A stretch of 64,000 nucleotides of DNA from Agilicoccus flavus (GTDB lineage: Bacteria; Actinomycetota; Actinomycetes; Actinomycetales; Dermatophilaceae): positions 1 to 64,000 of the forward strand of contig NZ_JACYXE010000012.1 of assembly GCF_014857905.1 (NCBI RefSeq). Direction: 5' to 3'. The position numbers and the translations under genes were made by a program. The notes beneath the pieces were generated by a model. The model was not told the DNA's origin and did not search any database. It saw nothing but the letters and a program-made list of their open reading frames with translations. Shown here piece by piece: positions 22,085 through 30,286 of the stretch (the first letter of the stretch is position 1; each line of letters opens with the position of its first letter).

Positions 22085-23140
22085 ATGGCCGAGCGGTCGT
22101 TCTGGGAACAACTCCTGTGGCCACTGGAGTGGTTCGTCGAGTGGGTCCTCGTGGCCTTCCACTCGGCGTTCGAGACGATCGGGATGTCGCCGACCTCGGG
22201 GTGGACCTGGGCGGCGTCGATCGCCGGTCTCGTCGTCGTGCTCCGGATCCTGCTCATCCCGCTCTTCGTCAAGCAGATCCAGTCGTCCCGGAGGATGCAG
22301 CTCATCCAGCCGGAGATGCAGAAGATCCAGAAGAAGTACAAGGGCAAGACCGATCCGGAGTCCCGGCAGGCGATGAGCCAGGAGACGATGGACCTGTACA
22401 AGCGGACGGGCACCAACCCGTTCAGCTCGTGCATGCCGATCCTCATCCAGTCGCCGTTCTTCTTCGCCCTCTTCTCGGTGCTCAACAACCTCGGCCGGGT
22501 GGCCAACGGGCAGCGTCCCTCCGCGGGCCCCCTCGGGCAGACCCTCGCGCAGCAGGCGGAGAGCTCGCAGCTGTTCGGCGCGACGTTGAGCTCCACGTTC
22601 CTCTACTCCGGTTCGTGGTCGGCCAAGGCCGTCACCGTGGTGCTCATCATCCTCATGTCGGCCACGACGTTCATGACCCAGCACCAGCTCATGCGGCGAA
22701 ACATGCCGGCGGCCGCCCTCGAAGGGCCCTTCGCGCAGCAGCAGAAGATCATGCTGTACCTGTTCCCGATCATCTTCGCCGTGTCCGGCGTCAACTTCCC
22801 GATCGGTGTCCTCATCTACTGGTTCATCACGAACTTGTGGTCGATGGGGCAGCAGTTCTACGTCATCCGACGGATGCCGGCCCCCGGGTCGCCCGCCGAG
22901 AAGGCCATGGAGGAGCGTCGCCGCCGCAGCGGCAAGGCGCACACGAAGTTCTCCCTGCCCGGCCTGCACTCCTCCTCGGAGGAGGAGAACACCGACACGC
23001 ACGGCAGTTCCAGCCTCGCCTCCCGTGCGGTCGAGGGCCGCGACACCGGGCGTATCCCCGACGGCCCGCCCGGGGCGGCCGACACCCGGGCGAGCGGGCA
23101 GCGGCAGCAGCCGCGCCGGGCCAAGAAACGGAAGCGGTGA
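22085..23140 (+). CDS. yidC: Membrane protein insertase YidC/Oxa1
   Basis: Inserts proteins into the cytoplasmic membrane alone or with Sec. The 351 residues contain the Gram-positive Oxa1-type core: a first helix near 40-62, then the loop RRMQLIQPEMQKIQKKYKGK, SCMPILIQSPFFFALFSVL, and C-terminal helices including KIMLYLFPIIFAVSGVNFPIG. The C-terminal 70 residues are hydrophilic and end in a basic RRAKKRKR stretch typical of ribosome contact. A GAAGGA Shine-Dalgarno lies just before the ATG. Confidence 0.96.
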   Translation: MAERSFWEQLLWPLEWFVEWVLVAFHSAFETIGMSPTSGWTWAASIAGLVVVLRILLIPLFVKQIQSSRRMQLIQPEMQKIQKKYKGKTDPESRQAMSQETMDLYKRTGTNPFSSCMPILIQSPFFFALFSVLNNLGRVANGQRPSAGPLGQTLAQQAESSQLFGATLSSTFLYSGSWSAKAVTVVLIILMSATTFMTQHQLMRRNMPAAALEGPFAQQQKIMLYLFPIIFAVSGVNFPIGVLIYWFITNLWSMGQQFYVIRRMPAPGSPAEKAMEERRRRSGKAHTKFSLPGLHSSSEEENTDTHGSSSLASRAVEGRDTGRIPDGPPGAADTRASGQRQQPRRAKKRKR

Positions 23141-23220
23141 TCCCGGGCGCTTTCGGCCCGGATCGACGTGACGACGAGCTCCCGGGAGGTGTCGGCCTCC
23201 CCCCGAACGAAGGATCGCGC

Positions 23221-23769
23221 ATGAACGACATCCACGAGTCCGCCTCGACCGTGGCCTCCGCGCCCGAGGGCGACGAGAGCGCGCCCACCCGGCGCGACCG
23301 CACCGCGCAGCTGGAGCGCGAGGGCGAGGTGGCCGCCGACTTCCTCGAGCGCCTGCTCGACATCGCGGACCTCGACGGGGACATCGACGTCGACATCGAC
23401 GGGGACCGGGCCGCCGTGGCCATCGTGGACTCCGACGAGGGCCGCGTCCCCCGTCGGCTCGTCGGGGCCGACGGCGAGGTGCTCGAGGCGCTCCAGGAAC
23501 TTACCCGGATGGCGGTCCAGGCCGACACGGGCGAGCGGAGCCGCCTCATGCTCGACGTCGCCGGTCACCGCGCCCAGCGCCGCGAGACCCTCGTCACGCA
23601 GGCCAAGGAGGCCGTCGCCACGGTGCGCGAGACGGGTGAGTCGCTGTCGCTGGAGCCGATGTCGGCGTTCGAGCGCAAGGTCGTCCACGACGAGGTCCTC
23701 GCCGCCGGACTGACGTCGGAGTCCGAGGGCGTCGAACCGCGCCGGCACGTCGTCGTCCTCCCCTCCTGA
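23221..23769 (+). CDS. jag: Jag/KhpB-type RNA-binding protein (KH + R3H)
   Basis: A 182-residue RNA-binding protein. The KH-like domain spans about residues 38-105, with an unusual acidic run DLDGDIDVDIDGD. The R3H domain (HRAQRRETLVTQAKEAVATV through FERKVVHDEV) fills the C-terminal half. Homologues (Jag, KhpB, EloR) bind RNA and affect cell elongation. I chose the ATG at 23221, preceded by GAAGGA. It lies between yidC and rsmG, as in related genomes. Confidence 0.92.
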   Translation: MNDIHESASTVASAPEGDESAPTRRDRTAQLEREGEVAADFLERLLDIADLDGDIDVDIDGDRAAVAIVDSDEGRVPRRLVGADGEVLEALQELTRMAVQADTGERSRLMLDVAGHRAQRRETLVTQAKEAVATVRETGESLSLEPMSAFERKVVHDEVLAAGLTSESEGVEPRRHVVVLPS

Positions 23770-23774
23770 CCCGG

Positions 23775-24497
23775 GTGAGCGACTCCGGATCGGCCGCCGT
23801 CCCGCCGGACCTCAGCGCCGTCATCGAACAGATGTTCGGATACGAGGGGGGGGTCGCCGAGAACTACGCCGCCATCCTCGCGTCCACCGGAGTGGATCAC
23901 GGCCTGGTCGGCCCGCGCGAGGTGCCCCGGCTCTGGGAGCGTCACCTGCTCAACTGCGCTGTCGCGGCGGAGGCCGTCCCGACCGGCGTCCGAGTGGCCG
24001 ATGTCGGTTCCGGGGCCGGCCTGCCGGGGCTCGTGTGGGCCATCGCCCGTCCCGACCTCGACATGCATCTCGTCGAGCCGCTGCTCCGGCGCACCCGGTG
24101 GCTCGAGGCGACCGTGGGTGAGCTGGGCCTGACGAACGTGACCATCCACCGCGGCAGGGCGGAGGCCTTCGCCGGCGAGCTGGAGGTCGAGGTCGTGACG
24201 GCCCGAGCGGTGGCGCGGCTCGAGGAGCTCGCGCGGTGGTGCCTCCCCCTGCTCGTGCCCGGGGGCGAACTTCTCGCTCTGAAGGGGGCGTCCGCCGCGA
24301 CGGAGCTCGACGAGGCGAGGCCGGAGTTGGAGCGCCTGGGGGCCGTCGGTGCCGAGGTCAGGGAGTACGGCGTCGGGACCCTGGACCCCCCGACGCGCGT
24401 CGTCCACGTCCGGTTGGGCCGGACTCCACCGAGCCCGCCCCGGGGCGGCTCACCGAAGCGCCGACCGCGCCGTTCGGGTCCGTCGCGGCGGCGGTGA
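23775..24497 (+). CDS. rsmG: 16S rRNA (guanine-N7) methyltransferase RsmG (GidB)
   Basis: Methylates N7 of G527 in 16S rRNA using S-adenosylmethionine. The SAM-binding motif VADVGSGAGLPGLVWAI is clear, followed by LLRRTRWLEATVGELGLTNV and the TARAVARLEELARWCLPLL segment. The 240 residues end in a basic tail. It starts at a GTG 5 bases after the jag stop. Loss of this gene gives low-level streptomycin resistance in other bacteria. Confidence 0.94.
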   Translation: MSDSGSAAVPPDLSAVIEQMFGYEGGVAENYAAILASTGVDHGLVGPREVPRLWERHLLNCAVAAEAVPTGVRVADVGSGAGLPGLVWAIARPDLDMHLVEPLLRRTRWLEATVGELGLTNVTIHRGRAEAFAGELEVEVVTARAVARLEELARWCLPLLVPGGELLALKGASAATELDEARPELERLGAVGAEVREYGVGTLDPPTRVVHVRLGRTPPSPPRGGSPKRRPRRSGPSRRR

Positions 24498-24562
24498 GGG
24501 CCGGACCCCTCGCGGCGACTACGGTGGTCCCGGAGATCGAACGACGAGGAGTCACCATCATC

Positions 24563-25822
24563 GTGAAGAACCGGACGACACCGGGATCCGCACTTGGCTG
24601 GCCGGAACCCCACCCGCCGCGGCCGGCGACGAACCGGCTCGGTTGGCCCGATGCGGAGGATGCCGGTGGGGCGCCGGCGGACGGGCGTGTTCCACGTGAA
24701 ACGGACTCACCGACGGAGGCCGTGGCGCCCACGCGTTCCGATGCCGCCGAGTCGGTCAGCGCTGAGGTCGGCGCGGCCCGCGCCGACGACACCGGGGTGC
24801 GCGAGGAGACGGAGGCCGCGGTCGCGACGCTCGCGTCGGAGACGGGTGACCGCCTCGTGACGCCGGAGCCGGCCGCACCGGAGGGCGAGCGGTCTCCTCC
24901 GCTCACCGACGAGCCGGACGCCGGCGGAGACGCCGCCACCGCGGCCGACACCGAGCCCGTCGGTTCCGCGGCGCCTTCGGCGCCGTCCTCCGTGACGCGC
25001 TTGCGACCCACGGAGACGATGGCTCGGCCGGAACGTACCCGCGTCATCACCATCGCCAACCAGAAGGGCGGCGTCGGGAAGACGACGACGGCCGTGAACC
25101 TCGCGGCCGGTCTGGCCCAGGGCGGCCTCTCAGTGCTCGTCATCGACACCGATCCGCAGGGGAACGCCAGCACCGCCCTGGGCATCGAACACCACTCCGA
25201 CGTGCCGAGCGTGTACGACGTCCTCGTGGAGGACACGCCGTTGGCCGAGGTGATCCAGGCGTGCCCCGACATCGAGGGCCTGTCGTGTGTGCCGGCGACG
25301 ATCGAGCTCGCGGGAGCAGAGATCGAGCTCGTGTCGTTTGTCGCGCGGGAGACGCGCCTGCAGCGGGCCATCCGGGCGTATCTCGACCACTGCGTCGCCA
25401 CCGGGACCGCCGCGCCCGACTACGTCCTCGTGGACTGCCCGCCGAGCCTCGGCCTGCTGACGATCAACGCGTTCGTCGCGGGCAGCGAGGTTCTCATCCC
25501 CATCCAGTGCGAGTACTACGCGCTGGAAGGGTTGTCGATGCTGCTGCGCAACATCGAGATGATCCAGCGCCACCTCAACCCGAGCCTGCACGTCTCGACG
25601 ATCCTGCTGACCATGTACGACGCCCGCACCCGCCTCTCGTCCCAGGTGGCGAGCGAGGTGCGGGAGCACTTCCCGGACCAGGTCCTCAAGGCCACGGTGC
25701 CGCGCTCGGTGCGCATCTCGGAGGCGCCGAGCCACGGCCAGACCGTGCTCACGTACGACCCGGTGAGCTCCGGGGCGTTGTCCTACCTGGACGCGGCGCG
25801 GGAGCTGGCCTCGCGCGCCTGA
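24563..25822 (+). CDS. parA: Chromosome partitioning ATPase ParA (Soj)
   Basis: A Walker-type ATPase that moves ParB-parS complexes to segregate replicated origins. The deviant Walker A is KGGVGKTT (residues 168-175), with DTDPQGNAS and [14 protein letters not shown] downstream. The core starts near residue 153 ([18 protein letters not shown]). I give the GTG at 24563 as start, producing a 152-residue Ala/Glu/Pro-rich extension that contains a parS-like site in its coding sequence. A shorter start at the ATG at 25019 (267 residues) is possible and would make that parS intergenic. ParA identity is certain; the start is not. Confidence 0.92.
   Translation: MKNRTTPGSALGWPEPHPPRPATNRLGWPDAEDAGGAPADGRVPRETDSPTEAVAPTRSDAAESVSAEVGAARADDTGVREETEAAVATLASETGDRLVTPEPAAPEGERSPPLTDEPDAGGDAATAADTEPVGSAAPSAPSSVTRLRPTETMARPERTRVITIANQKGGVGKTTTAVNLAAGLAQGGLSVLVIDTDPQGNASTALGIEHHSDVPSVYDVLVEDTPLAEVIQACPDIEGLSCVPATIELAGAEIELVSFVARETRLQRAIRAYLDHCVATGTAAPDYVLVDCPPSLGLLTINAFVAGSEVLIPIQCEYYALEGLSMLLRNIEMIQRHLNPSLHVSTILLTMYDARTRLSSQVASEVREHFPDQVLKATVPRSVRISEAPSHGQTVLTYDPVSSGALSYLDAARELASRA
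24688..24703. promoter_or_regulatory. parS: parS site 1
   Basis: TGTTCCACGTGAAACG, two mismatches from the parS consensus TGTTTCACGTGAAACA, within the N-terminal extension of parA or between rsmG and parA. It is expected to bind ParB. Confidence 0.8.
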
Positions 25823-25888
25823 CCGCTCCGACGCGAGGCGCGACCTCTCATGTCGCAGCTCCGATTCGGTGTCGTCCACCGGACGTCA

Positions 25889-25904
25889 CGTTTCACGGGA
25901 AACG
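25889..25904. promoter_or_regulatory. parS: parS-like site 2
   Basis: CGTTTCACGGGAAACG, three mismatches from consensus (the two ends and one central base), in the parA-parB gap. The position makes it a likely ParB site. Confidence 0.65.
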
Positions 25905-25957
25905 AGGCAGGGACGGTGGCCCGGGGCGTCCTGTCGGAGCGATGTCGCACCGGCGGC

Positions 25958-25963
25958 TAGGCT
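25958..25963 (+). promoter_or_regulatory. parB promoter -10 candidate
   Basis: TAGGCT, 37 bases before the parB GTG. No convincing -35 box. It implies that parB can be transcribed separately from parA. Confidence 0.4.
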
Positions 25964-26000
25964 CGACCGTCGGAACGCCTGTACGACGAGAGGACTGCAC

Positions 26001-27098
26001 GTGGCGGAGAAGCGTCGAGGGCTGGGCCGAGGGCTGGGCGCCCTCATCCCCACCGAACCCGGGCGAGCGGGCCTGACCGCCCATCCCACGGACATCTTCT
26101 TCCGGGAGCGCCCCCCGCTGGGTGGACCGGACGCCGATCGAACCGCGCCGGCGGCCCCGGTTCCGGACCTCGACGGGTCCACGTCGACGGACGACGGGTC
26201 CGTCGCGGAGCGCGTCCAGACCGGCCTGGCCGACGTCCCGGGAGCGACGTTCGCCGACCTGCCCCTCGATGCCGTCATGCCGAACGCCCGCCAACCGCGG
26301 ACCGTGTTCGACGAGGACGAACTGGCGGAACTCGTGCACAGCATCCGCGAGATCGGAGTGCTGCAGCCCATCGTCGTGCGCCCGCTCGGCGAGGACGGCG
26401 CCGGGTCCGCCGCCGGGTTGGCCGACGGCACCGAGGGTGCGCGCTACGAGATCGTCATGGGCGAGCGCCGGTGGCGCGCGTCCCGGGCCGCCGGCCAGGC
26501 GACGATCCCCGCCATCGTGCGGCGCACCGGTGACGACGACATGCTGCGCGACGCGTTGCTGGAGAATCTCCATCGCAGCCAACTCAACCCGCTCGAGGAG
26601 GCGGCCGCCTACCAGCAGCTGCTGGAGGACTTCGGGTGCACCCACGAGGAGTTGGCGAGTCGGATCGGTCGATCCCGCCCGCAGATCACGAACATCATCC
26701 GGCTGCTGCGGCTTCCACCCCTCGTCGCCCGGCGGGTGGCCGCCGGCGTGCTGTCGGCCGGGCACGCCCGTGCCCTGCTGGGCCTGCCCGACGCCGCCGC
26801 CATGGAGCGGCTCGCACAGCGGATCGTCGCCGAGGGACTCTCGGTGCGCAGCGTCGAGGAGATCGTGGCTCTCGGGGGTGACGAGTCGGCCCCGACGCGT
26901 CGGCGCCGGAGCGGACCGACGCGCGTCCCGGAACTCGACGACCTGGCGGCCCGTCTGGCCGATCGCCTCGACACCCGGGTGAGCATCGCCATGGGACGGA
27001 GCAAGGGGAAGATGACCGTCGAGTTCGCGTCCGTGGACGATCTCAACCGGATCCTCGCGACCATCGCGGACGAGGGCGCATCCTCGACCGCGAGCTGA
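26001..27098 (+). CDS. parB: Chromosome partitioning protein ParB
   Basis: A CTP-dependent DNA clamp that loads at parS and recruits condensin and ParA. The 365 residues start [17 protein letters not shown], the typical ParA-stimulating N-terminus. The ParB/Srx domain has [12 protein letters not shown] and [20 protein letters not shown]. The HTH is [19 protein letters not shown], and a C-terminal dimerisation region follows. I chose the GTG at 26001, with AGAGGA 8 bases upstream. At least three parS-like sites flank the parAB genes. Confidence 0.96.
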   Translation: MAEKRRGLGRGLGALIPTEPGRAGLTAHPTDIFFRERPPLGGPDADRTAPAAPVPDLDGSTSTDDGSVAERVQTGLADVPGATFADLPLDAVMPNARQPRTVFDEDELAELVHSIREIGVLQPIVVRPLGEDGAGSAAGLADGTEGARYEIVMGERRWRASRAAGQATIPAIVRRTGDDDMLRDALLENLHRSQLNPLEEAAAYQQLLEDFGCTHEELASRIGRSRPQITNIIRLLRLPPLVARRVAAGVLSAGHARALLGLPDAAAMERLAQRIVAEGLSVRSVEEIVALGGDESAPTRRRRSGPTRVPELDDLAARLADRLDTRVSIAMGRSKGKMTVEFASVDDLNRILATIADEGASSTAS

Positions 27099-27141
27099 TG
27101 GCCACGGGAGGCCACACAGGTCTCGACCCCCGGTCGGCTGC

Positions 27142-27157
27142 TGTTTCACGGGAAACA
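27142..27157. promoter_or_regulatory. parS: parS site 3
   Basis: TGTTTCACGGGAAACA, one mismatch from the 16-bp consensus, 43 bases after the parB stop. This is the best parS match in the window. Confidence 0.85.
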
Positions 27158-27225
27158 CATCGCGTCCCCGGCTGCAGTCGCGAAGACCTACGACTCACGC
27201 GGCAATGGCCGAGACCGACTGCCCG

Positions 27226-27263
27226 ACGACGAAGGCCCCCGCCGTAGCGGGGGCCTTCGTCGT
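27226..27263. terminator. Bidirectional terminator between parB and trxA
   Basis: ACGACGAAGGCCCCCGC (27226-27242), a CGTA loop, and its exact complement (27247-27263) form a 17-bp stem. It lies between the convergent genes parB and trxA and can serve both. Confidence 0.85.
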
Positions 27264-27274
27264 GCGGGGTGAGA

Positions 27275-27598
27275 TCAACCGAGGAAGTCCTCGAGCTCAC
27301 GCGTGAGGCGCGGCTTGGGCTGGGCGCCCATGATCGACTTGACGACCTCGCCGCCGGAGTAGACGTTCATCGTCGGAATGCTCGTGATGCCGTACTTGGC
27401 GGCCGTCGCCGGGTTCTCGTCGATGTTGAGCTTGACGAACTTCAGGGACGTCGACGAGGCGGACAGCTCTTCGAGGATCGGGCCGACGGCCTTGCAGGGG
27501 CCGCACCAGGGGGCCCAGAAGTCGACGAGGACGGGCTGGTCGCTGGAGAGGACGTCCGCAGCGAACGTCGCGTCGGTGGTCTCGGGAAGTGATGCCAT
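27275..27598 (-). CDS. trxA: Thioredoxin
   Basis: Reduces protein disulfides and is recycled by thioredoxin reductase. The 107 residues carry the WCGPCK active site (Cys32, Cys35) and the cis-Pro region SIPTMNVY. It follows trxB by 41 bases on the same strand, forming a trxB-trxA operon. Confidence 0.96.
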   Translation of the reverse strand: MASLPETTDATFAADVLSSDQPVLVDFWAPWCGPCKAVGPILEELSASSTSLKFVKLNIDENPATAAKYGITSIPTMNVYSGGEVVKSIMGAQPKPRLTRELEDFLG

Positions 27599-27639
27599 GA
27601 GAGCGGTTCCTTTCGGTGGGAAGGTGGTTGAGGTGGGTC

Positions 27640-28620
27640 TCAGTGGACGGCGATGAGCGCCTCGGCCGGCTCCGGCTCGCCGGCCTCGTCGCGGGCGGCG
27701 AGGTAGCGCTCGGCGTCCAGCGCGGCCGCGCAGCCGGACCCCGCGGCGGTGATGGCCTGCCGGTACGTGTGGTCGACGAGGTCACCGCAGGCGAAGACGC
27801 CCGGGAGGTTGGTCCGCGTCGAGCCGTGCTGGGTGAGGACGTAACCCTCGGCGTCGAGGTCGACGACGCCTCGGACGAGCTCGTTGCGCGGGTCGTGGCC
27901 GATGGCGACGAAGACGCCGGTGACGTCGAGGGGGCGGCTCTCGCCGGTGACGGTGTCGGTGAGGGTCACCCCGGTCACCTTGCCTTCGCCGTGCACCTCG
28001 GACACCGTGCTGTTCCACGCGAAACGGATCTTGTCGTTCCCCAGGGCGCGCTCGGCCATGATCTTGCTCGCCCGGAGGGCGTCCCGGCGGTGGACGATCG
28101 TCACCGATCGCGCGAACTTGGTGAGGAAGGTCGCCTCCTCGACGGCGGAGTCACCCCCGCCGACGACGGCGATGTCCTGGCCGCGGAAGAAGAACCCGTC
28201 GCACGTGGCGCACCAGGAGACGCCGCGGCCGCTGAACTCCTTCTCGCCCGGCACGCCCAGCTCGCGGTAGGCGGAGCCCATCGCGAGCACCACGGCGTGG
28301 GCGCGATAGGTGCGTCCGGATCCGTCGACCACGGTCTTGACCGGCCCGGCGAGGTCGACCTCGGTGACGTCGTCGGCGATGAGCTCCGCGCCGAAGCGCT
28401 CCGCCTGGGCGCGCATGTTGTCCATGAGGTCGGGGCCCATGATCCCGTCGCGGAAGCCGGGGAAGTTCTCGACCTCGGTCGTGTTCATGAGCGCCCCGCC
28501 GGCCGTGACCGACCCGGTGAGAACGACCGGGGCGAGGTTGGCTCGCGCGGCGTACACGGCCGCCGTGTACCCGGCCGGACCCGATCCGATGATGATGAGC
28601 TCACGGATGTCGTCCGCCAC
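27640..28620 (-). CDS. trxB: Thioredoxin-disulfide reductase
   Basis: An FAD/NADPH enzyme that reduces thioredoxin. The 326 residues show the FAD motif [12 protein letters not shown] (residues 10-21), the redox-active CATC (Cys137, Cys140), an NADPH motif [12 protein letters not shown] and the C-terminal [23 protein letters not shown] chose the GTG at 28620 ([10 protein letters not shown]), with AAGGGA upstream; an open frame reaches 28716 but lacks family sequence. A SigR/SigH-like promoter lies about 130 bases upstream. A parS-like sequence lies within the gene at 28011-28026. Confidence 0.96.
   Translation of the reverse strand: MADDIRELIIIGSGPAGYTAAVYAARANLAPVVLTGSVTAGGALMNTTEVENFPGFRDGIMGPDLMDNMRAQAERFGAELIADDVTEVDLAGPVKTVVDGSGRTYRAHAVVLAMGSAYRELGVPGEKEFSGRGVSWCATCDGFFFRGQDIAVVGGGDSAVEEATFLTKFARSVTIVHRRDALRASKIMAERALGNDKIRFAWNSTVSEVHGEGKVTGVTLTDTVTGESRPLDVTGVFVAIGHDPRNELVRGVVDLDAEGYVLTQHGSTRTNLPGVFACGDLVDHTYRQAITAAGSGCAAALDAERYLAARDEAGEPEPAEALIAVH
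28011..28026. promoter_or_regulatory. parS: parS-like site inside trxB
   Basis: TGTTCCACGCGAAACG, three mismatches from consensus, within trxB coding sequence. It could be a functional parS about 1 kb from parB, or chance in coding sequence. Confidence 0.5.
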
Positions 28621-28754
28621 GAGATGTCCCTTCGTCGAGATGCAGATGCGGCGCTGTGCCGCGTTCACCCTGCCCAACGCCTGCCGGAAGAACGTGATTC
28701 CCGCCGCGTGCTGCACGGACGTCCCCGCCGCCCCGTTATCGAACGATGCATGGT

Positions 28755-28781
28755 CAACATGCAGGCGATACGCTAAGTTTC
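28755..28781 (-). promoter_or_regulatory. trxBA promoter resembling SigR/SigH type
   Basis: On the minus strand, GAAAC (28781-28777), exactly 18 bases, then GTTG (28758-28755). The redox-stress sigma factors SigR and SigH recognise GGAAY-N18-GTT, so there is one mismatch. TrxB genes are classic members of that regulon. The predicted leader is about 130 bases. Confidence 0.55.
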
Positions 28782-28852
28782 GTACGTACGAGCGGTATCC
28801 GAGGCCGGTGTGGTCGCAGCGAGGACGGCGGCCACGGTTCCGACGGACGACC

Positions 28853-29524
28853 TCAGCGAACCTCGACGGGCCCCGCGAGGACGCGGGAGTCGCCGCCGCC
28901 GCAGGAGCGGGTGACGACGCGCGCCTGGAGGCGCTCGCCGCTGCGTGTGACGATGACCGTGGCGGGCTGCTTCTCGTACGTGGCGATGTCGATCGTCACC
29001 TCGCTCACGCGACCGAGGTCGAGGTCGGCGAGGCAGCTCGACACCCCGGCGGGGCTCGCCAGGGGGCCGATCCCGACGGCGCCGGCGGTGAGCGGTGCCG
29101 GGGCCTGGTGGGGGCGGCGGTGCAGGGCGGCCGCCTGACCGGCCAGGCCGGCGGCGGTGTACGCCGTGCCGGAGATCTCGACGGCGGGCGCCGGGGCGGA
29201 GCGGGAGACGAGTGGGCTCGTCAGGGCGGCGACGACCTCGGGAGGCCCGGCCGACTGGAGGGCGTTGACCCCGACGATGCCGGCGACGGCGGCGGCAGCC
29301 GACGCTCCGGCCAGGCCGAGCACGAAGCGGCGCGAGGGCGGGGTGCGATCGACGACCGGCAGGGCATGGACGGTGGCACCCCCGGTGGCGTGGCGCTCTT
29401 GGTCCAGCCGGGCGGCGATCCGGGCCACGAGGTCGGGCGGCATGGGCCCGGGATCCCGGAGATCGGCGAGCAGGGCGCGCACGGCGTCGTCATCGCGGTG
29501 TGGGGAATGACTCAACGGACTCAC
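28853..29524 (-). CDS. Putative membrane-anchored anti-sigma factor for SigM
   Basis: A 223-residue single-pass protein: a cytoplasmic N-terminal region (about 1-70), one membrane helix near [20 protein letters not shown], and an exported domain containing two Cys. The N-terminal region lacks a clear His-Cys zinc motif. It occupies the place of the anti-SigM gene between sigM and trxB in mycobacteria, which is the main basis for the call. It lies 204 bases after sigM on the same strand. The start (GTG at 29524) is uncertain because the Shine-Dalgarno is very close. Confidence 0.65.
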   Translation of the reverse strand: MSPLSHSPHRDDDAVRALLADLRDPGPMPPDLVARIAARLDQERHATGGATVHALPVVDRTPPSRRFVLGLAGASAAAAVAGIVGVNALQSAGPPEVVAALTSPLVSRSAPAPAVEISGTAYTAAGLAGQAAALHRRPHQAPAPLTAGAVGIGPLASPAGVSSCLADLDLGRVSEVTIDIATYEKQPATVIVTRSGERLQARVVTRSCGGGDSRVLAGPVEVR

Positions 29525-29611
29525 ACCTCTTCTGCCGGTCTCGGTCGGCCTCGGACGGTTGGGCGGCGACCGCGTGGGTCACCGGGGGTAGGACGCCCGG
29601 GGCGCGGCCCC

Positions 29612-29627
29612 GGTTCCACGTGAATCA
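29612..29627. promoter_or_regulatory. parS: Degenerate parS-like site between sigM and anti-sigma gene
   Basis: GGTTCCACGTGAATCA, three mismatches from consensus but with the central CCACGTGA intact, in the 204-base non-coding gap. No gene-expression signal is obvious around it. Confidence 0.5.
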
Positions 29628-29728
29628 TCAGGGCCCGGCGACGCCCTGACCCCTCCAGGGGCGTCTGACCAGCGCCGTCGACACCGCAGCAAAGGGCGGG
29701 TCATCGCCCGGTGGGCTCCAGGGCTCCG

Positions 29729-30286
29729 TTACGGGTCGGCGGTGCCGTGTCCCACGAGGAGCGGGGCCAGGGCGGCCCGTCCCCGGGAGCAGCGCGATTT
29801 CACCGTGCCCTCGGCGACCCCGAGGATTTGGGCCGCCTCGGCCACGGGGTACCCGTGCATGTCGACGAGGACGAGAGCGAGTCGCTGGGCCTCCGGCAGG
29901 GTCGCGAGAGCCTCCTGCACGTCGAGGCGGGCCTCCACGGACGCGGGGCGGTCGCGGGGCTCGGCGAGGACCGCGGCGTGGTCGTCGGGGAGTTCGCTCG
30001 TGGGTCGACGCCGACGGATGCGGTCGAGGCAGGCGTTGACCACAATGCGGTGGAGCCAGGTCGTCACCGCGGACCGGCCCGAGAAGGTGTGGGCGCGCCG
30101 GAACGCGGAGACGAACGCGTCCTGGACGGCGTCGGCCGCCAGCTCCGGATCCCCCGTCGTCCGCAGGGCCACGGCCCACATGCGGTCTCGGTGACGCCGG
30201 AACAGCTCACCGAACGCCTCGGGATCTCCGCCGACGTGATCGGCCAGGAGATCCTCGTCGGTGCGGCCGGCGAAGGGGTCGGGCAT
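29729..30286 (-). CDS. sigM: ECF sigma factor, SigM-like
   Basis: An extracytoplasmic-function sigma factor of 185 residues. Region 2 runs from about EAFGELFRRHRDRMWAVALRTT to TWLHRIVVNACLDRIRRRRP. Region 4 includes LATLPEAQRLALVLVDMHGY followed by PVAEAAQILGVAEGTVKSRC. I chose the ATG at 30286, which overlaps the upstream stop as TGATG, indicating coupled translation with the pseudokinase gene. Position beside murJ and trxB matches mycobacterial sigM. Confidence 0.9.
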   Translation of the reverse strand: MPDPFAGRTDEDLLADHVGGDPEAFGELFRRHRDRMWAVALRTTGDPELAADAVQDAFVSAFRRAHTFSGRSAVTTWLHRIVVNACLDRIRRRRPTSELPDDHAAVLAEPRDRPASVEARLDVQEALATLPEAQRLALVLVDMHGYPVAEAAQILGVAEGTVKSRCSRGRAALAPLLVGHGTADP

